64,000 nucleotides of DNA from Niabella soli DSM 19437 (GCF_000243115.2 NZ_CP007035.1:620001-684000), one strand, 5' to 3'. Positions 29,383-40,331 are shown, numbered from the stretch's first letter. The notes: generated by a model not told the origin, from the sequence alone. Made by a program: numbers and translations.

Positions 29383-31772
29383 CTAATTTCCGGCTTCCAC
29401 ATACCGTTCTATCATCAATAATTTTCCGGTACTGGTAATGCCTTCGGCTACTACTTTAAATTTCTTTGTGCGGTCGTTGTTGTAGAAAGATATGGGCAAT
29501 ACAGGTTTTTTGCCGGAAATAAAGAGCTCGGGTTTCCAATCCAGGGTCAGCCGGTAATCGGTATATTGATTTTCCGCACCGGTAGAATAATCAGGTGCAT
29601 AGAATTCTTTCAAAATACTGTAGCCTTCATAATCGACCGTCGTTACAGCTGATTCCATAGCGTCATTCAGATCGTTTCCCGTTTGGTATACACCGCAAGC
29701 ACACCATTGGCGCCACCTCCGGGTGCACCAATGAATGTAGGAAACAACTTCACCAATGCAATATCATTGGGGTTTAGCGATGCAATCATGCCCGGGTCGG
29801 TGGGCATTTCATCCAGGTATAGCTGCATAGGCCGCCTTAATCCTCCCTGGCGGTAGTACAATTGGTAATCGCCGAATTGGCCGCCTCTCATTATGGTAAG
29901 CCCTGCAACGCGTCCCTGGAGATAGTCAAAAATATTCTGGTTGGGTATAAATTCCCGGGTCAGGTCAATCGTCCTGGCATCGATGCCTCCTGCAAACAGC
30001 CCGCTCATATAAATGTCTTCCAGTTGCCGCAGCCGGTTGCGTACGCCCAATACCGTTACACTATCCAGCATCACACCTTCTCCGCGGGTATAGTCGAACC
30101 AGGCGTTGTTCATTTTGTTAGCGATGCCGGTATGGGTGAAAGGCTTATAGGGCAACAATAACGGTGGAATGGAAAAGGACTTTATAAGGGAATCGGAATT
30201 GAGTTTTACAGTGAGTTGCTTACTCTTTTTCCCATGAATATCGCTAAACAGGATCTTCGCCTTATTAAAAAAGATCAGGGAGTCCATTTTAAAATGACCG
30301 ACGGCATCTGTTTTTACGGTCTGTAACCGGCGATCGGAATCCGTAGCTACCCAAACCAGTAAATCCTTATCTGCAAAGGATTTACGGGAGCCTGCTATGT
30401 TTACTCTGCCCGAAAGACTAATAAAGCCGGGGTCTTTGTGAACGGGAGGCGGTAACCGGTTGGCTACTGCGTCTTTCCATAAAAAACGGCGCCAGCCGTT
30501 AGTAAGCATTACTAATTCCACATCTTCAGCCGCGTTCGGACTATCCGAAAAATAATACGCCGGATGATAAACATAGCCGGGAATATCACTGGTAAGCAAA
30601 AAAGAGGAATAGATATTTCCCGGGCGATCGGTTGCCGGCTCATAGTCGGCATCAGTAACCGCAACCGAAAAATTCCCAACTATGCTGTCAGCAAATGCAA
30701 TACTAAAATGATTTTTCTTTCTTGTGCCGGTATTTAACGTGTCTGCCCTGAAGGTAGTGGTCAAGCGATATTCTTTGTTGTCTATAAAGGTAAGTCGTTC
30801 CGCCAGCGGCAGTCCGTCTTTATTAAAAATGGTGATCTGTAAAACACCCGATGGCATATTGCCGGTTTGCAACACGCCATTGATAGTACCGTTATTGGGT
30901 TTTACCGGCAGCGCCTGTTTAATAAATACCTGATGCTGCATTTGCCCGATAAGGTAGGCGGGTACTTGTTTTTCGCCCCTGTAATTTATGGCGAATGTTT
31001 TGCCCTTCTGTGTATTTTTGATCATTAACGCCACACCTTCATTGGTTACCTCGGGAAGGGATGCTTTCTGGTTATTATCCAATAACGCCTGGTAATGACC
31101 ACCCGTTGCAGGAACAAGGGCAAATTGCCCCATGCCATCGTGCTGTGTTGAAAACGAAGCCACGGTTTTGTTTTCCTGGTCAATGATCCTGCCAGAAACC
31201 GTTGCCGGCAGGCCCTGCTGATCCGTTGCTTTGAAAGCAATATTGTTCTTAAAGCCGGTAACGAGGTTACCTCCTTCAGGATAAAAATGGAGGGTAACCG
31301 GTGTGGCGGGTATTGCACCGGCTTTTAGCTTATTGTTTCCAAACACCTCAACGCGCCGGGAGAAAAGATAGCTTTTGTCAAAATTCAGCATCAGCGGGGT
31401 ATAGGCTCGTAGCTGGTACGATCCGGTGGCAAGTGTATTGGGTAAGTCGATCTGGCCGTAGGACAATGCCCCGAAAACCGGCAGTACTTTCTTTATCAGC
31501 GGATGCGATTTGTTGTCCAGCAGTTCCACAAACAAAGTGGAGTTGGCAGAAGAGGGCAGAAAATCTGCCATAAAATAAGCTTTGAACCAAATCGTCTGTC
31601 CGGCGAAATAGGTGGCCCTGTCTAACTGCAGGTAGGTCTTTTGGATCGGATCCGCTTTGCCCCATTTATCCAGGTTGTTCACAAATTCCTGGCTATGGAT
31701 CTGATTGATTAAGCACCACATTCCCAGAAACGGGAGCAGAAAGAATTTGTAAATACGCATCGTTCGCACCAT
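29383..31772 (-). pseudogene. MG2/TonB-plug domain surface protein, frameshifted near the C-terminus
   Basis: The main frame (31772-29667, 701 residues) has a signal peptide (ending IHSQ), a macroglobulin-type N-terminus (KTYLQLDRATYFAGQTIWFKAY), several Ig-like domains and a TonB-plug-like region near the end (NIFDYLQGRVAGLTIMRGG to GANGVLAVYTKR). It then stops after ETI. The expected last 90 or so residues are in another frame (29658-29383). Adding one base in the TTT run at 29682-29684 (an A on the coding strand) would read YTKTGNDLNDAMESAV and restore the match to the paralogue at 32033-34429. It is thus a recent single-base disruption, a programmed slip, or a sequencing error. No beta barrel follows the plug. 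The likely location is the outer-membrane or periplasmic face. Start may be ATG 31772 or 31760. Confidence 0.75.
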
Positions 31773-31964
31773 TTACTTTAAAGGTTACAAAAAAAACTGC
31801 AATTTGTTTTAAATACTGCGGCTTATTTTGAAGATGCACGATCGCTAAAAATTACATAAATGCCACTGAGCTCAGAACCGCTGATGGATCTGCCCCGGTG
31901 GAAGATTCGCACAGAAGAACAAAGACTGAGTTCATCCCGTTGCGAGCAAAATCCCGAACGAATA

Positions 31965-32024
31965 ATTAGCCGGGAATCCTGAAAGACGGGAAGGTCTTAT
32001 TTAATAGTCTTCCGTCTTTCCGGC
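31965..32024. repeat. Imperfect hairpin, family IV repeat (possible terminator)
   Basis: TTAGCCGGGAATCCTGAAAG followed by ACGGGAAGG on the left pairs with CTTCCGTCTTTCCGGC (32009-32024) with bulges. It lies 8 bases past the stop of the leftward 32033-34429 gene and may end its transcript. Related words occur at 52062 and 55290. Confidence 0.5.
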
Positions 32025-32032
32025 AAAAAATA

Positions 32033-34429
32033 CTAATTCCCGTTCTCAATTGTTTTTTCCAGCATCAGCATGCGCCCATCGTTAGTAAGCCCTTCCACCA
32101 CTATTTTGAATCGTTTGGTGCGGTCGTTATTGTAAAATACGATCGGCACCTTGGGATTGATATTAGCAAGATACATATCCGGGGTCCAGGACAGGGTAAG
32201 GCGATTGTCTGCTTTTGCGTTGTCGCCGGTTCTTAAATCATAATTCGGCTGATAAAATTGTTTGATTATTGAATAGCCTTTGTAGGTAATGATATCAGTT
32301 GATGATTCAATTGCTGCGCTTAAATCGGCGCCTTTTTTTGTATAGATCGCCAGTGCGCCGCCACCGCCGGGTGCTCCCACAAAAGTTCCCATTAGTTTTA
32401 TGAACGCGATCTGGCTTATGGGTATTCCCTCGATCATCGTGGCATCCGTATGCATTTCATCAAGGTACAGCGACAGTTTGCCATTGCCAAAGCCGCCGTC
32501 CCGGTAGCGTACCACATATTGTCCTTCAGTATCCCGGCTAACGGTAACGCCCGGAAGCCGCCCCTGTATATAATCGAATATGTTCGCCGCTACGGGGTTT
32601 TCATTTCTGAGGTCCAATATCCGCGAGTTAATGCCGCCTGAAAAAAGCCCACTGGTATATTCGCTTTCCAGTTTTTCCTGATCCGTTTTCTGACGGGCTT
32701 TTACCGTTACGTTTGCCAATGTCTTTCCTTCGGCCCTCAGGTAATCATTATAGGCTCCCTGCATTTTGTTTTCAGCAGTCAGGTCCAAAGAGTCATTGAC
32801 CTGGAAAGGCGACATTTCCATGTGGTAATTACGATTCAGCGAATCCGCATCCATTTTGACGCGGATGAATTTGCTCTTTTTGCCTTTTATATCGGAAAAG
32901 AGAATGCGGGTATTGTCATAAAATATCAAAGTGTCCAGGTGGAACCGTCCACTGGAATCCGTTTTTATCATTTTCATCAGGCCGCCCTTGCCCTGGGTCG
33001 AATCTACGGGCGTTGTCATAACCAAAAGGTCTTTATTGGCAAAGGGCTTACGGGTGCCTTCGATATTTACCGTTCCTTTTAAATTAATATACAGCGGGTC
33101 TATGTATTGCGGCGCAGGAAGCTTATTTTGGACAACATCCTTCCATTTAAACCGGGTCCAGCCATTGGTCATCATCACCAGGTCCAGGTCTTCTTTTACC
33201 GCGCTGGCGTCTGAACGGAAGTAATAGGCGGGATCGTTAATATAGCCCTTCAGGTCGCTGCTTAAAAGGAAATAGGAATATATATTCAGCGGGCGATAGT
33301 CCGTCGTTTCGTAGTCTGCATCGGTAACAGAAATGCTGAAATGCCCTATGACCGTATCTTTTAAATTAAGCGTGAAACGGTTTTTCTGGTGCGCCGTGTT
33401 ATTAAACGTATCTACACTGATGGTGCCCGGTAAAATATATTCTTTGCTGTCTACAAACGTAAGCCGTTCCGCCAGGGGCATATCGTCCTTATTAAATACG
33501 GTTACCTGCAAAATACCCGATAAAAGATTGGCTGTTTGTATAACCCCCCCCAACTGATCTTTATCCTGTTTCAGCGGCTGTTTAAAAATTACCTGGTTTT
33601 GCATTTGCCCGATCATATAAGCAGGGCGGAAGGCTTCGGGCGCGTCAGCGGTGCGCTCTATTTTAAATTGCTTGCCTTTAGCGGAATTCGTAATGCTGAA
33701 TGTAATCCCTTTGTTAGTAGCTGCCGGCAGGGGGTACTGCTTCGCCGGGTTGTTGTCGAGTGCAACGTAGTATGCTTCTCCTGCCTGTGGCACCAACGCA
33801 AAACGTCCCATGCCGTCATGCTTCGATGCCAATGTGGTAATCTCCTCACCTTTACTGTTTTTTAGTTTGCCCGCAATAGTTACCGGGTAACCATTCTGAT
33901 CAACCGCCTTAAAAGCAACGGTATTCAGCAGGGTGGTAACCAGATTGCCCCCTTCGGGAAAGAACTGTAAATCGATGGACGGGGCTTTCTTTTTGGATGC
34001 TTCTTTTGCCGTTGCTCCAAAAACGGTAATCTCCTTATGATACATAAAGCCCGGCTGGTTCAGCATAAGGGGAGAATAAGCTCTTACCTGGTAGGCGCCG
34101 GAAGCAAGGGTTTCGGGCAACTCGATCTGGCCCAGGGTGACGCCCAGGTAAGCAGGAAATATTTTTCTGGAAATAAGTTGCGACCTGCTGTTGAGGAGCT
34201 CCACATAAATAGTCGAATTATGAGTGCTTATCGTGTAATCAGACATGCAATAAGCTTTCAGCCAAATGGTTTGCCCGGAGATATAAGACTCTCTGTCAAG
34301 ATGCAGATAGATTTTCTCAATAGGGTTGCGTTGGTTCCAGTTATCCAGTTTTTGTTCAGGCGTTTGGGCGCACATCCATTGCAAGCATAAAATTCCGGCG
34401 GTGAGGAGGAATAGTTTTTTCAGAATCAT
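32033..34429 (-). CDS. MG2/TonB-plug domain surface protein (intact paralogue)
   Basis: A 798-residue protein read from ATG 34429, which starts a signal peptide (MILKKLFLLTAGILCLQWMCAQ); a longer open frame to 34516 lacks sense. The architecture is a macroglobulin MG2-like domain (IEKIYLHLDRESYISGQTIWLKAY), Ig-like domains including LQFFPEGGNLVT and DLVMMTNGWTRFKW, and a TonB-plug-like domain (NIFDYIQGRLPGVTV to GGGGALAIYTKKG) with a C-terminal sandwich of about 90 residues. No porin barrel is present, so it is not a transporter by itself. Such proteins are widespread in Bacteroidota and uncharacterised. It is in tandem with the frameshifted paralogue (260-base gap), an apparent local duplication. 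Confidence 0.82.
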   Translation of the reverse strand: MILKKLFLLTAGILCLQWMCAQTPEQKLDNWNQRNPIEKIYLHLDRESYISGQTIWLKAYCMSDYTISTHNSTIYVELLNSRSQLISRKIFPAYLGVTLGQIELPETLASGAYQVRAYSPLMLNQPGFMYHKEITVFGATAKEASKKKAPSIDLQFFPEGGNLVTTLLNTVAFKAVDQNGYPVTIAGKLKNSKGEEITTLASKHDGMGRFALVPQAGEAYYVALDNNPAKQYPLPAATNKGITFSITNSAKGKQFKIERTADAPEAFRPAYMIGQMQNQVIFKQPLKQDKDQLGGVIQTANLLSGILQVTVFNKDDMPLAERLTFVDSKEYILPGTISVDTFNNTAHQKNRFTLNLKDTVIGHFSISVTDADYETTDYRPLNIYSYFLLSSDLKGYINDPAYYFRSDASAVKEDLDLVMMTNGWTRFKWKDVVQNKLPAPQYIDPLYINLKGTVNIEGTRKPFANKDLLVMTTPVDSTQGKGGLMKMIKTDSSGRFHLDTLIFYDNTRILFSDIKGKKSKFIRVKMDADSLNRNYHMEMSPFQVNDSLDLTAENKMQGAYNDYLRAEGKTLANVTVKARQKTDQEKLESEYTSGLFSGGINSRILDLRNENPVAANIFDYIQGRLPGVTVSRDTEGQYVVRYRDGGFGNGKLSLYLDEMHTDATMIEGIPISQIAFIKLMGTFVGAPGGGGALAIYTKKGADLSAAIESSTDIITYKGYSIIKQFYQPNYDLRTGDNAKADNRLTLSWTPDMYLANINPKVPIVFYNNDRTKRFKIVVEGLTNDGRMLMLEKTIENGN

Positions 34430-34630
34430 TTGGGTTATATTACTTTTGCGATATGAAGCTACTGATTTTTTGACTGACCAAAGCTCTAAAAGCTTAAAAC
34501 AGAAGCAGTTTTTCATAAAAAAAGTTTCGGATGGCTGAAAACTGCAGGAATGACCGCCATTTTGTCTTTATAAAGGTATTGGCAGCATTCTTGAAAGCAT
34601 AAGAATTGCCAACTAAATGAATAAATAGTT

Positions 34631-35185
34631 ATGAATAAAAAACAACATCTTCCTGAAGAAGAGACTAATGGTTTGAATATCAATGCGGATGAAAATGTAA
34701 GCGGAACGGAGCACCTGACAGACCCGTTGGAGGAATCTGACCAGGATCAGTTGGAAGCTGAACTTCAGGAAAGTAAGGATAAATATATACGCCTCGCGGC
34801 TGAATTTGATAATTTCAGGAAAAGAACGGCTAAAGAACGGGTTGAATTATTCCAGACCGCCGGAAAGGACGTGATCGTTGCTTTGCTGGATGTGCTAGAC
34901 GATGCAGACAGGGCCCAGGCCGAGCTGGAGAAATCCGAGAACAATGCAGCCTCAAAAGAAGGTATATTACTGGTGTTTAATAAACTCCGGAACACGCTTC
35001 AATCCAAAGGATTAAAAGCAATGGAGGCGATCGGTAAAGAATTTGATCCTGATTTATATGATGCGATCACCGAAATCCCTGCCCCTACCGAAGCATTAAA
35101 AGGCAAAGTGGTGGACGAAATAACAAAAGGCTACTATCTGAATGATAAACTGATCCGTCACGCAAAAGTTGTAGTAGGAAAATAA
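34631..35185 (+). CDS. grpE: Nucleotide exchange factor GrpE
   Basis: A 184-residue protein. An acidic, disordered N-terminus (1-40) leads into a long coiled coil ([25 protein letters not shown]) and the C-terminal beta domain ([17 protein letters not shown] to [18 protein letters not shown]). It releases ADP from DnaK. It is followed immediately by dnaJ (1-base gap); dnaK itself is not in the window. Confidence 0.96.
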   Translation: MNKKQHLPEEETNGLNINADENVSGTEHLTDPLEESDQDQLEAELQESKDKYIRLAAEFDNFRKRTAKERVELFQTAGKDVIVALLDVLDDADRAQAELEKSENNAASKEGILLVFNKLRNTLQSKGLKAMEAIGKEFDPDLYDAITEIPAPTEALKGKVVDEITKGYYLNDKLIRHAKVVVGK

Positions 35186-35186
35186 A

Positions 35187-36344
35187 ATGTCAAAAAGAGA
35201 TTATTACGAGGTAATTGGAGTATCCAAATCTGCTTCACAGGAAGAGATAAAGAAGGCTTACCGTAAAGTGGCCATGCAATACCATCCCGACAGAAACCCG
35301 GGAGATAAAGCTGCCGAGGAAAAGTTTAAGGAGGCTGCTGAAGCGTATGAGATATTGAGCGATACGGATAAACGCGCGCAATACGATCGTTTCGGGCATG
35401 CCGGTATAAGCGGTAATGGACGAGGGTTTGGCGGCGGCATGAACATGGAGGACATCTTCAGTCAGTTTGGAGATGTATTTGGCGATGACCTGTTTGGAAG
35501 TTTCTTTGGCGGCGGGCGCTCCACCCGGGGCAGCCAAAGAGCCCGTGGCGCCCGGGGAAGCAACCTGCGCGTGAAGCTGAAACTCAACTATGAAGAGATC
35601 GCCAGGGGCGTAACGAAGAATATCAAAGTAAAAAAATACGTTAGCTGCGCTACCTGTAACGGAAGCGGTGCCCGGGATAAAGGCAGTGTGCAAACCTGTG
35701 TTACCTGTCAGGGATCCGGCCAGGTAAGGAAAGTACAAAACACTTTTCTGGGCCAGATGCAGACCGTAACCACTTGTCCAACCTGTAATGGTGAAGGAAC
35801 CACCATTACCGCAAAATGCGGCAGTTGTAAGGGCGAAGGGCGCGTTTATGCGGAAGAGACCATCACTATTGAAGTGCCTGCAGGTGTACAGGCCGGTATG
35901 CAGTTAAATGTGAGCGGTAAGGGTAACGCCGGCGAAAGAGGCGGAATGGCAGGTGACCTGATCGTATTAATTGAAGAAGAAACACATAAAGAATTACACC
36001 GGGAAGGGCTGAACGTGGCGTATGACCTGCATATTTCCTTTACCGATGCGGTTTTTGGAACCAGCCTTGAAGTGCCTACTATCGATGGACGCGCGAAAAT
36101 AAAGGTTCCTCCCGGCACTCAAAGCGGTAAAATATTCCGGTTAAAAGGGAAAGGATTTCCTAATGTGCATTCCAGCTACGACCGGGGCGACCAGTTGATA
36201 CAGGTGAATGTATGGACACCGCAGCAGCTTACGGACGAAGAGAAATCCGCATTGGAGCAACTTGCGGATTCGCCCAACCTGAAACCACAGCCCGAAAAAA
36301 CGGAAAAGGGCTTTTTTGAAAAGATAAAAGATCTGTTTAGCTAG
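35187..36344 (+). CDS. dnaJ: Chaperone DnaJ
   Basis: A 385-residue type I J-protein. The J domain (1-70) carries HPD at 33-35. A G/F-rich linker (72-125) and the four-repeat zinc domain follow, with cysteine pairs 154/157, 171/174, 197/200 and 211/214, then the two client-binding beta-sandwich domains. It stimulates the DnaK ATPase and delivers clients. It forms an operon with grpE and is closed by a terminator at 36383. Confidence 0.97.
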   Translation: MSKRDYYEVIGVSKSASQEEIKKAYRKVAMQYHPDRNPGDKAAEEKFKEAAEAYEILSDTDKRAQYDRFGHAGISGNGRGFGGGMNMEDIFSQFGDVFGDDLFGSFFGGGRSTRGSQRARGARGSNLRVKLKLNYEEIARGVTKNIKVKKYVSCATCNGSGARDKGSVQTCVTCQGSGQVRKVQNTFLGQMQTVTTCPTCNGEGTTITAKCGSCKGEGRVYAEETITIEVPAGVQAGMQLNVSGKGNAGERGGMAGDLIVLIEEETHKELHREGLNVAYDLHISFTDAVFGTSLEVPTIDGRAKIKVPPGTQSGKIFRLKGKGFPNVHSSYDRGDQLIQVNVWTPQQLTDEEKSALEQLADSPNLKPQPEKTEKGFFEKIKDLFS

Positions 36345-36382
36345 GTGCTTTCCTATGGGGGACCATCTTTAAGAAATATAGG

Positions 36383-36412
36383 ATGCAGGGTTTCGGCCCT
36401 GCATTATTTTTT
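36383..36412 (+). terminator. Intrinsic terminator of grpE-dnaJ
   Basis: ATGCAGGG (36383-36390), loop TTTCGG, CCCTGCAT (36397-36404), then TATTTTTT. An 8-base perfect stem plus a T-run, 38 bases after the dnaJ stop. Confidence 0.85.
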
Positions 36413-36566
36413 AGGTATAATGGCATTTCACGCACAAAGGATAATTATCAATATAGCCTATGTGGTTAAAAAGTGTAATGAACGTAAATACCAACACATG
36501 TGAAAAACCTGCTTTGCGCATAAAACCGTTTTGTTTTAGATTTGCGATCGCTATAAAATTATAATA

Positions 36567-37418
36567 ATGATTCATATTGTATTTAACCAGGTTGAAGTGG
36601 AACTAATGAAAAGGGTGATAGACCTGGATAATGACCTGCAGGGCAGTGTGGTGCAAATAAAAGATGATTTTGCGGTAGGACCTTTGTCGGAGCTGGATAC
36701 AGAAGAAGGCTGGAACGCAAGGGTAGACTGGTGGAAGCAGATAAGCGCCGGATCCCCTTACTCAATGGATACTGCCGATGGTTTTGATGACCGCAAGATG
36801 GTTGCTGCGCTTGTAGAACAACTAAAAAACGATCCCGAAGAATCCATTTGGATCTGGATGGGACAAAACCAGCATGATGTATGCGGCTATTACTGGCTGA
36901 TTCCGCAATTGAAAGCTTTTCAGGGACGCATAATGGTACTGTACCTTAATAATCTTCCCTTCATTAACGAAAAAGGCCAGATCTTTTACCCTTCCTGGCT
37001 TTGGGAAATACAGCCTAAAGAATTTTTAAAAGCAAAGAAACTGGCGCGCCCGGTGACCCTGAGCGAATTTGAAATTGATCCCGATGAATGGAACAAGCTC
37101 GTGCAGGAAAATTCATTAGTGCGTATGCTGGAAGGCGGTAAAAAACTGGCAGGAAAAGACGAAACATTTTACGACGCTGAATTATTAAAGAACATTACGG
37201 GGGAATGGCAAAAGGCGTCCCGCGTTTTATCCAATACCTTAAACCGGATGAAAATAAAAACAGGTGATGTTTTTATCATGTGGCGGCTGAAAGAACTGAT
37301 CCGGGCAGGGAAGGTAAGTGCTGAAGGAACGATCGATAGAGACTGGAAGAGTTTTGATGTGAAGAACAACAGTGCAAAAGAAGCGGTGCCCGCGGAGGCA
37401 GATGAGATCACAGAATAA
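36567..37418 (+). CDS. DUF1835 domain protein
   Basis: A 283-residue cytosolic protein. The N-terminal half (1-130) matches DUF1835 (MIHIVFNQVEVELMKRVIDL, then VVQIKDDFAVGPL), and the C-terminal part resembles the DUF3658-type helical domain that often accompanies it (LVRMLEGGKKLAGKDETFYD). The function of the family is unknown. It heads a short run with the DUF4260 and topoisomerase genes (gap of 32 bases to the next), but the association may only be positional. Confidence 0.8.
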   Translation: MIHIVFNQVEVELMKRVIDLDNDLQGSVVQIKDDFAVGPLSELDTEEGWNARVDWWKQISAGSPYSMDTADGFDDRKMVAALVEQLKNDPEESIWIWMGQNQHDVCGYYWLIPQLKAFQGRIMVLYLNNLPFINEKGQIFYPSWLWEIQPKEFLKAKKLARPVTLSEFEIDPDEWNKLVQENSLVRMLEGGKKLAGKDETFYDAELLKNITGEWQKASRVLSNTLNRMKIKTGDVFIMWRLKELIRAGKVSAEGTIDRDWKSFDVKNNSAKEAVPAEADEITE

Positions 37419-37450
37419 CTACCGCTGAATAAATTGAATCAATACCCAGG

Positions 37451-37819
37451 ATGAAACGGCTGATCCGTATAGAAGAGTTGGTTATGGCCCTGCTAAGTTG
37501 CTTCGGGTTGTACCATTTTCAGGCGCCCTGGTGGTGCTACCTGCTGTTACTGCTGGGGCCAGACATAAGTATGCTGGGATATTTGATCAATAATAAAGCA
37601 GGCGCGTTGCTGTATAATTTTTTTCATCATAAAGGTGTTGCAGGCATTATCTTTATGGCCGGTGTATTGATGGAGGAGCGACTGTTGCTGATAACGGGAT
37701 TGATATGGTTCGGGCATGCTTCCCTGGACCGCGGGTTCGGCTACGGACTGAAATTGAACAAAGGATTTAACTATACTCATTTAGGATTGATCGGAAAGAA
37801 AAAATATGAACGACGATAA
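37451..37819 (+). CDS. DUF4260 small membrane protein
   Basis: A 122-residue protein with three to four hydrophobic segments (WWCYLLLLLGPDISMLGYLI, GVAGIIFMAGVLM, LLLITGLIWFGHASLDRGFGYGLKL) and the DUF4260 signature FGHASLDRGFGYGLK with conserved histidine, aspartate and arginine. Its function is unknown. Its 3' end overlaps the next gene by 14 bases, so the two are translated from one transcript. Confidence 0.85.
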   Translation: MKRLIRIEELVMALLSCFGLYHFQAPWWCYLLLLLGPDISMLGYLINNKAGALLYNFFHHKGVAGIIFMAGVLMEERLLLITGLIWFGHASLDRGFGYGLKLNKGFNYTHLGLIGKKKYERR

Positions 37820-40331
37820 GAATTTGACGGAAGAATCACTGGAAGGAAATGAAATAACCGGATTGCAGGGCCAGTTTAAAACCTGGTTTTTAGATTATGC
37901 TTCCTATGTAATATTAGAACGGGCTGTACCTGCCATCGAGGATGGATTAAAGCCCGTGCAACGCCGCATCCTGCATGCCATGAAGGAAATGGATGACGGC
38001 CGTTTTAATAAAGTGGCAAATATTATTGGTCAATCTATGCAATACCATCCGCATGGAGATGCTTCCATTGGGGATGCGTTGGTGAATATGGGGCAGAAGG
38101 ACCTTTTGATCGAAACACAGGGGAACTGGGGAGATGTACGCACGGGTGATGATGCGGCTGCCGCGCGTTATATTGAAGCGCGCCTGAGCAAATTCGCTCT
38201 TGAGGTAGCCTTCAACGCAAAAACAACAGATTGGCAATTGAGTTATGACGGCCGTAAAAACGAACCCATTACGTTGCCGATGAAATTCCCGCTGCTGCTG
38301 GCCCAGGGGGCCGATGGTATTGCCGTGGGATTATCGACGAAGATCCTGCCGCATAATTTTATCGAACTGATTGATGCGTCTATTAAATACTTACGAGGTA
38401 AAAAATTCGAGCTCTTCCCTGATTTTCAAACAGGGGGCATGATCGATGTGGCGGATTATAACCAGGGAAAGCGTGGCGGTAAAGTAAAAGTGCGTTCGCA
38501 TATTGAAGAGTTTGATAAAAAGACCCTGTTAATTAAAAGTGTTCCGTACGGCGTTACTACGGAACAGATGATCGAGTCGATTGTAAAAGCGAATGACCAG
38601 GGCAAGATCAAGATCAAAAAGGTAACGGATAATACGGCGGCAGATGTGGAGATACAGGTGGACCTGGCGCCCGGTATTTCTCCGGATATCACCATCGACG
38701 CCCTGTATAAATTTACTTCCTGTGAAACCTCCATATCGCCCAATGCCTGTGTCATTGTTAACAAGAAACCCCAGTTCTTATCGGTTCAGGAATTACTCAA
38801 AATATCCGCCGATAATACCAAGGAATTATTGAAGCGGGAGCTGGAGATAAAGCTGGCTGAGCTAAATGAAAAATGGCACTATACATCCCTTGAAAAAATA
38901 TTTTTTGAGGAAAAGATCTATAAGGAACTGGAAAAAAAGCATGAGACCTGGGATAAGGTAATTGCGGCTATTGACAAGGCTTTTGTTCCGTTTAAAAAGC
39001 AATTGAAACGGGATATTACCCGGGAAGATATTATTAAACTTACGGAGAAACCGGTGCGCCGGATCTATCGTTTGGATATTGACGAACTGAATGCCCAGAT
39101 CAAAGGTTTGGAAGCAGAGATCAAACAGGTAAAACACGACCTGAACAACCTGGTGGATTATGCGGTGGCGTATTTTGAAAACCTGCTGAAGAAATTTGGC
39201 AAGGGCAGAGAACGCAAAACAGAAATTAAACAGTTTGAGATCATTGAAGCGCGCAATGTAATTATTGCAAACACCAAGTTGTATGTAGACCGCTCCGGCG
39301 GGTTTGTGGGTACGGGATTAAAGAAAGAAGAGTTTTTGTTCGACTGTTCTGCGCTGGATGATATTATTGTTATTACCAAGCGCGGGGTTATGAAAGTGAT
39401 CAAGGTTTCTGATAAAACCTTTATCGGCAAAGATATTTTATATGCTGCTGTTTTTCAGAAAAACGACGAACGCACCACTTACAATATGATCTATGTGGAT
39501 GGTAAATCCGGTGTAAGTTATGCCAAGCGGTTTAACGTAACAGGCATCACGAGAGATAAGGTCTATGATCTTACCAAAGGCGATGAAAAAAGTAAAGTGC
39601 ATTACCTTACGGTGAACCCGAATGGGGAAGCGGAAATAGTAAAGATCACCCTCAGCCCTAATTCATCTGCACGCATCAAAGATCTGGAATTTTATTTTGA
39701 AGAGCTGGCGATCAAAGGCCGCAGCAGCATGGGCAACCAGGTTACCAAATATGCCATCAAATCGGTTAAGTTCAAAGAAGCCGGCCGCGCCACACTCAGC
39801 GGGCGCAAGTTATGGTTTGATGATAAATTCGGGCGGTTAAGCGCAGAAGAAAAAGGTCAGTACCTGGGTATGTTTGAGCCGGATGACCGCATCCTGGTCT
39901 TGTATACCGACGGCTATTATGAAATTACCGACCAGGAAATGACGCAAAAACTGGATGCAGAAAAAGTGTTGCTGATCGAGCGTTTTGATCCGGAGAAAGT
40001 GATCACGGCTGTTTACGTGGATAAAAAATTATTACAGTTCAATGTAAAGCGTTTCAATATAGAAACCTCTACTTTGAAAAATAAGTTCCTGTTTATAAAA
40101 GAAGGGGAGGGCAATTATGTAGAATGTGCCACCACTGCGGCAGAGCCGGTGCTAATGGTGCAGAGCGGCAAAGGCGGGCAGGTGCGCAGCGCCAAATTTA
40201 AGCTGGCAAGAATGACGGATGTGATGGGTTGGAAAGCAGTGGGGGCCAAGCTTACCGATTATAATAAATCGGTGGTAATGGAATGGCTGGAAAATGAAAA
40301 GCCTACGAACCAGCAGGAATTGTTTGAGTAG
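37806..40331 (+). CDS. DNA topoisomerase IV/gyrase A-type subunit
   Basis: An 841-residue type IIA topoisomerase subunit. The breakage-reunion domain holds the catalytic tyrosine Y122 (AAAARYIEARLS) and the helix YHPHGDASIGDALVNM. A coiled-coil gate (about 345-465) and a C-terminal propeller follow. The canonical GyrA box (QRRGGKG) is not seen, which favours ParC (topoisomerase IV) over gyrase. At the position of E. coli GyrA Ser83 it has alanine, while the Asp87 equivalent is kept. The B-type partner is not in the window, and none is adjacent. It starts inside the DUF4260 gene. Only a weak GCCC/GGGC hairpin follows the stop. Confidence 0.9.
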   Translation: MNDDKNLTEESLEGNEITGLQGQFKTWFLDYASYVILERAVPAIEDGLKPVQRRILHAMKEMDDGRFNKVANIIGQSMQYHPHGDASIGDALVNMGQKDLLIETQGNWGDVRTGDDAAAARYIEARLSKFALEVAFNAKTTDWQLSYDGRKNEPITLPMKFPLLLAQGADGIAVGLSTKILPHNFIELIDASIKYLRGKKFELFPDFQTGGMIDVADYNQGKRGGKVKVRSHIEEFDKKTLLIKSVPYGVTTEQMIESIVKANDQGKIKIKKVTDNTAADVEIQVDLAPGISPDITIDALYKFTSCETSISPNACVIVNKKPQFLSVQELLKISADNTKELLKRELEIKLAELNEKWHYTSLEKIFFEEKIYKELEKKHETWDKVIAAIDKAFVPFKKQLKRDITREDIIKLTEKPVRRIYRLDIDELNAQIKGLEAEIKQVKHDLNNLVDYAVAYFENLLKKFGKGRERKTEIKQFEIIEARNVIIANTKLYVDRSGGFVGTGLKKEEFLFDCSALDDIIVITKRGVMKVIKVSDKTFIGKDILYAAVFQKNDERTTYNMIYVDGKSGVSYAKRFNVTGITRDKVYDLTKGDEKSKVHYLTVNPNGEAEIVKITLSPNSSARIKDLEFYFEELAIKGRSSMGNQVTKYAIKSVKFKEAGRATLSGRKLWFDDKFGRLSAEEKGQYLGMFEPDDRILVLYTDGYYEITDQEMTQKLDAEKVLLIERFDPEKVITAVYVDKKLLQFNVKRFNIETSTLKNKFLFIKEGEGNYVECATTAAEPVLMVQSGKGGQVRSAKFKLARMTDVMGWKAVGAKLTDYNKSVVMEWLENEKPTNQQELFE

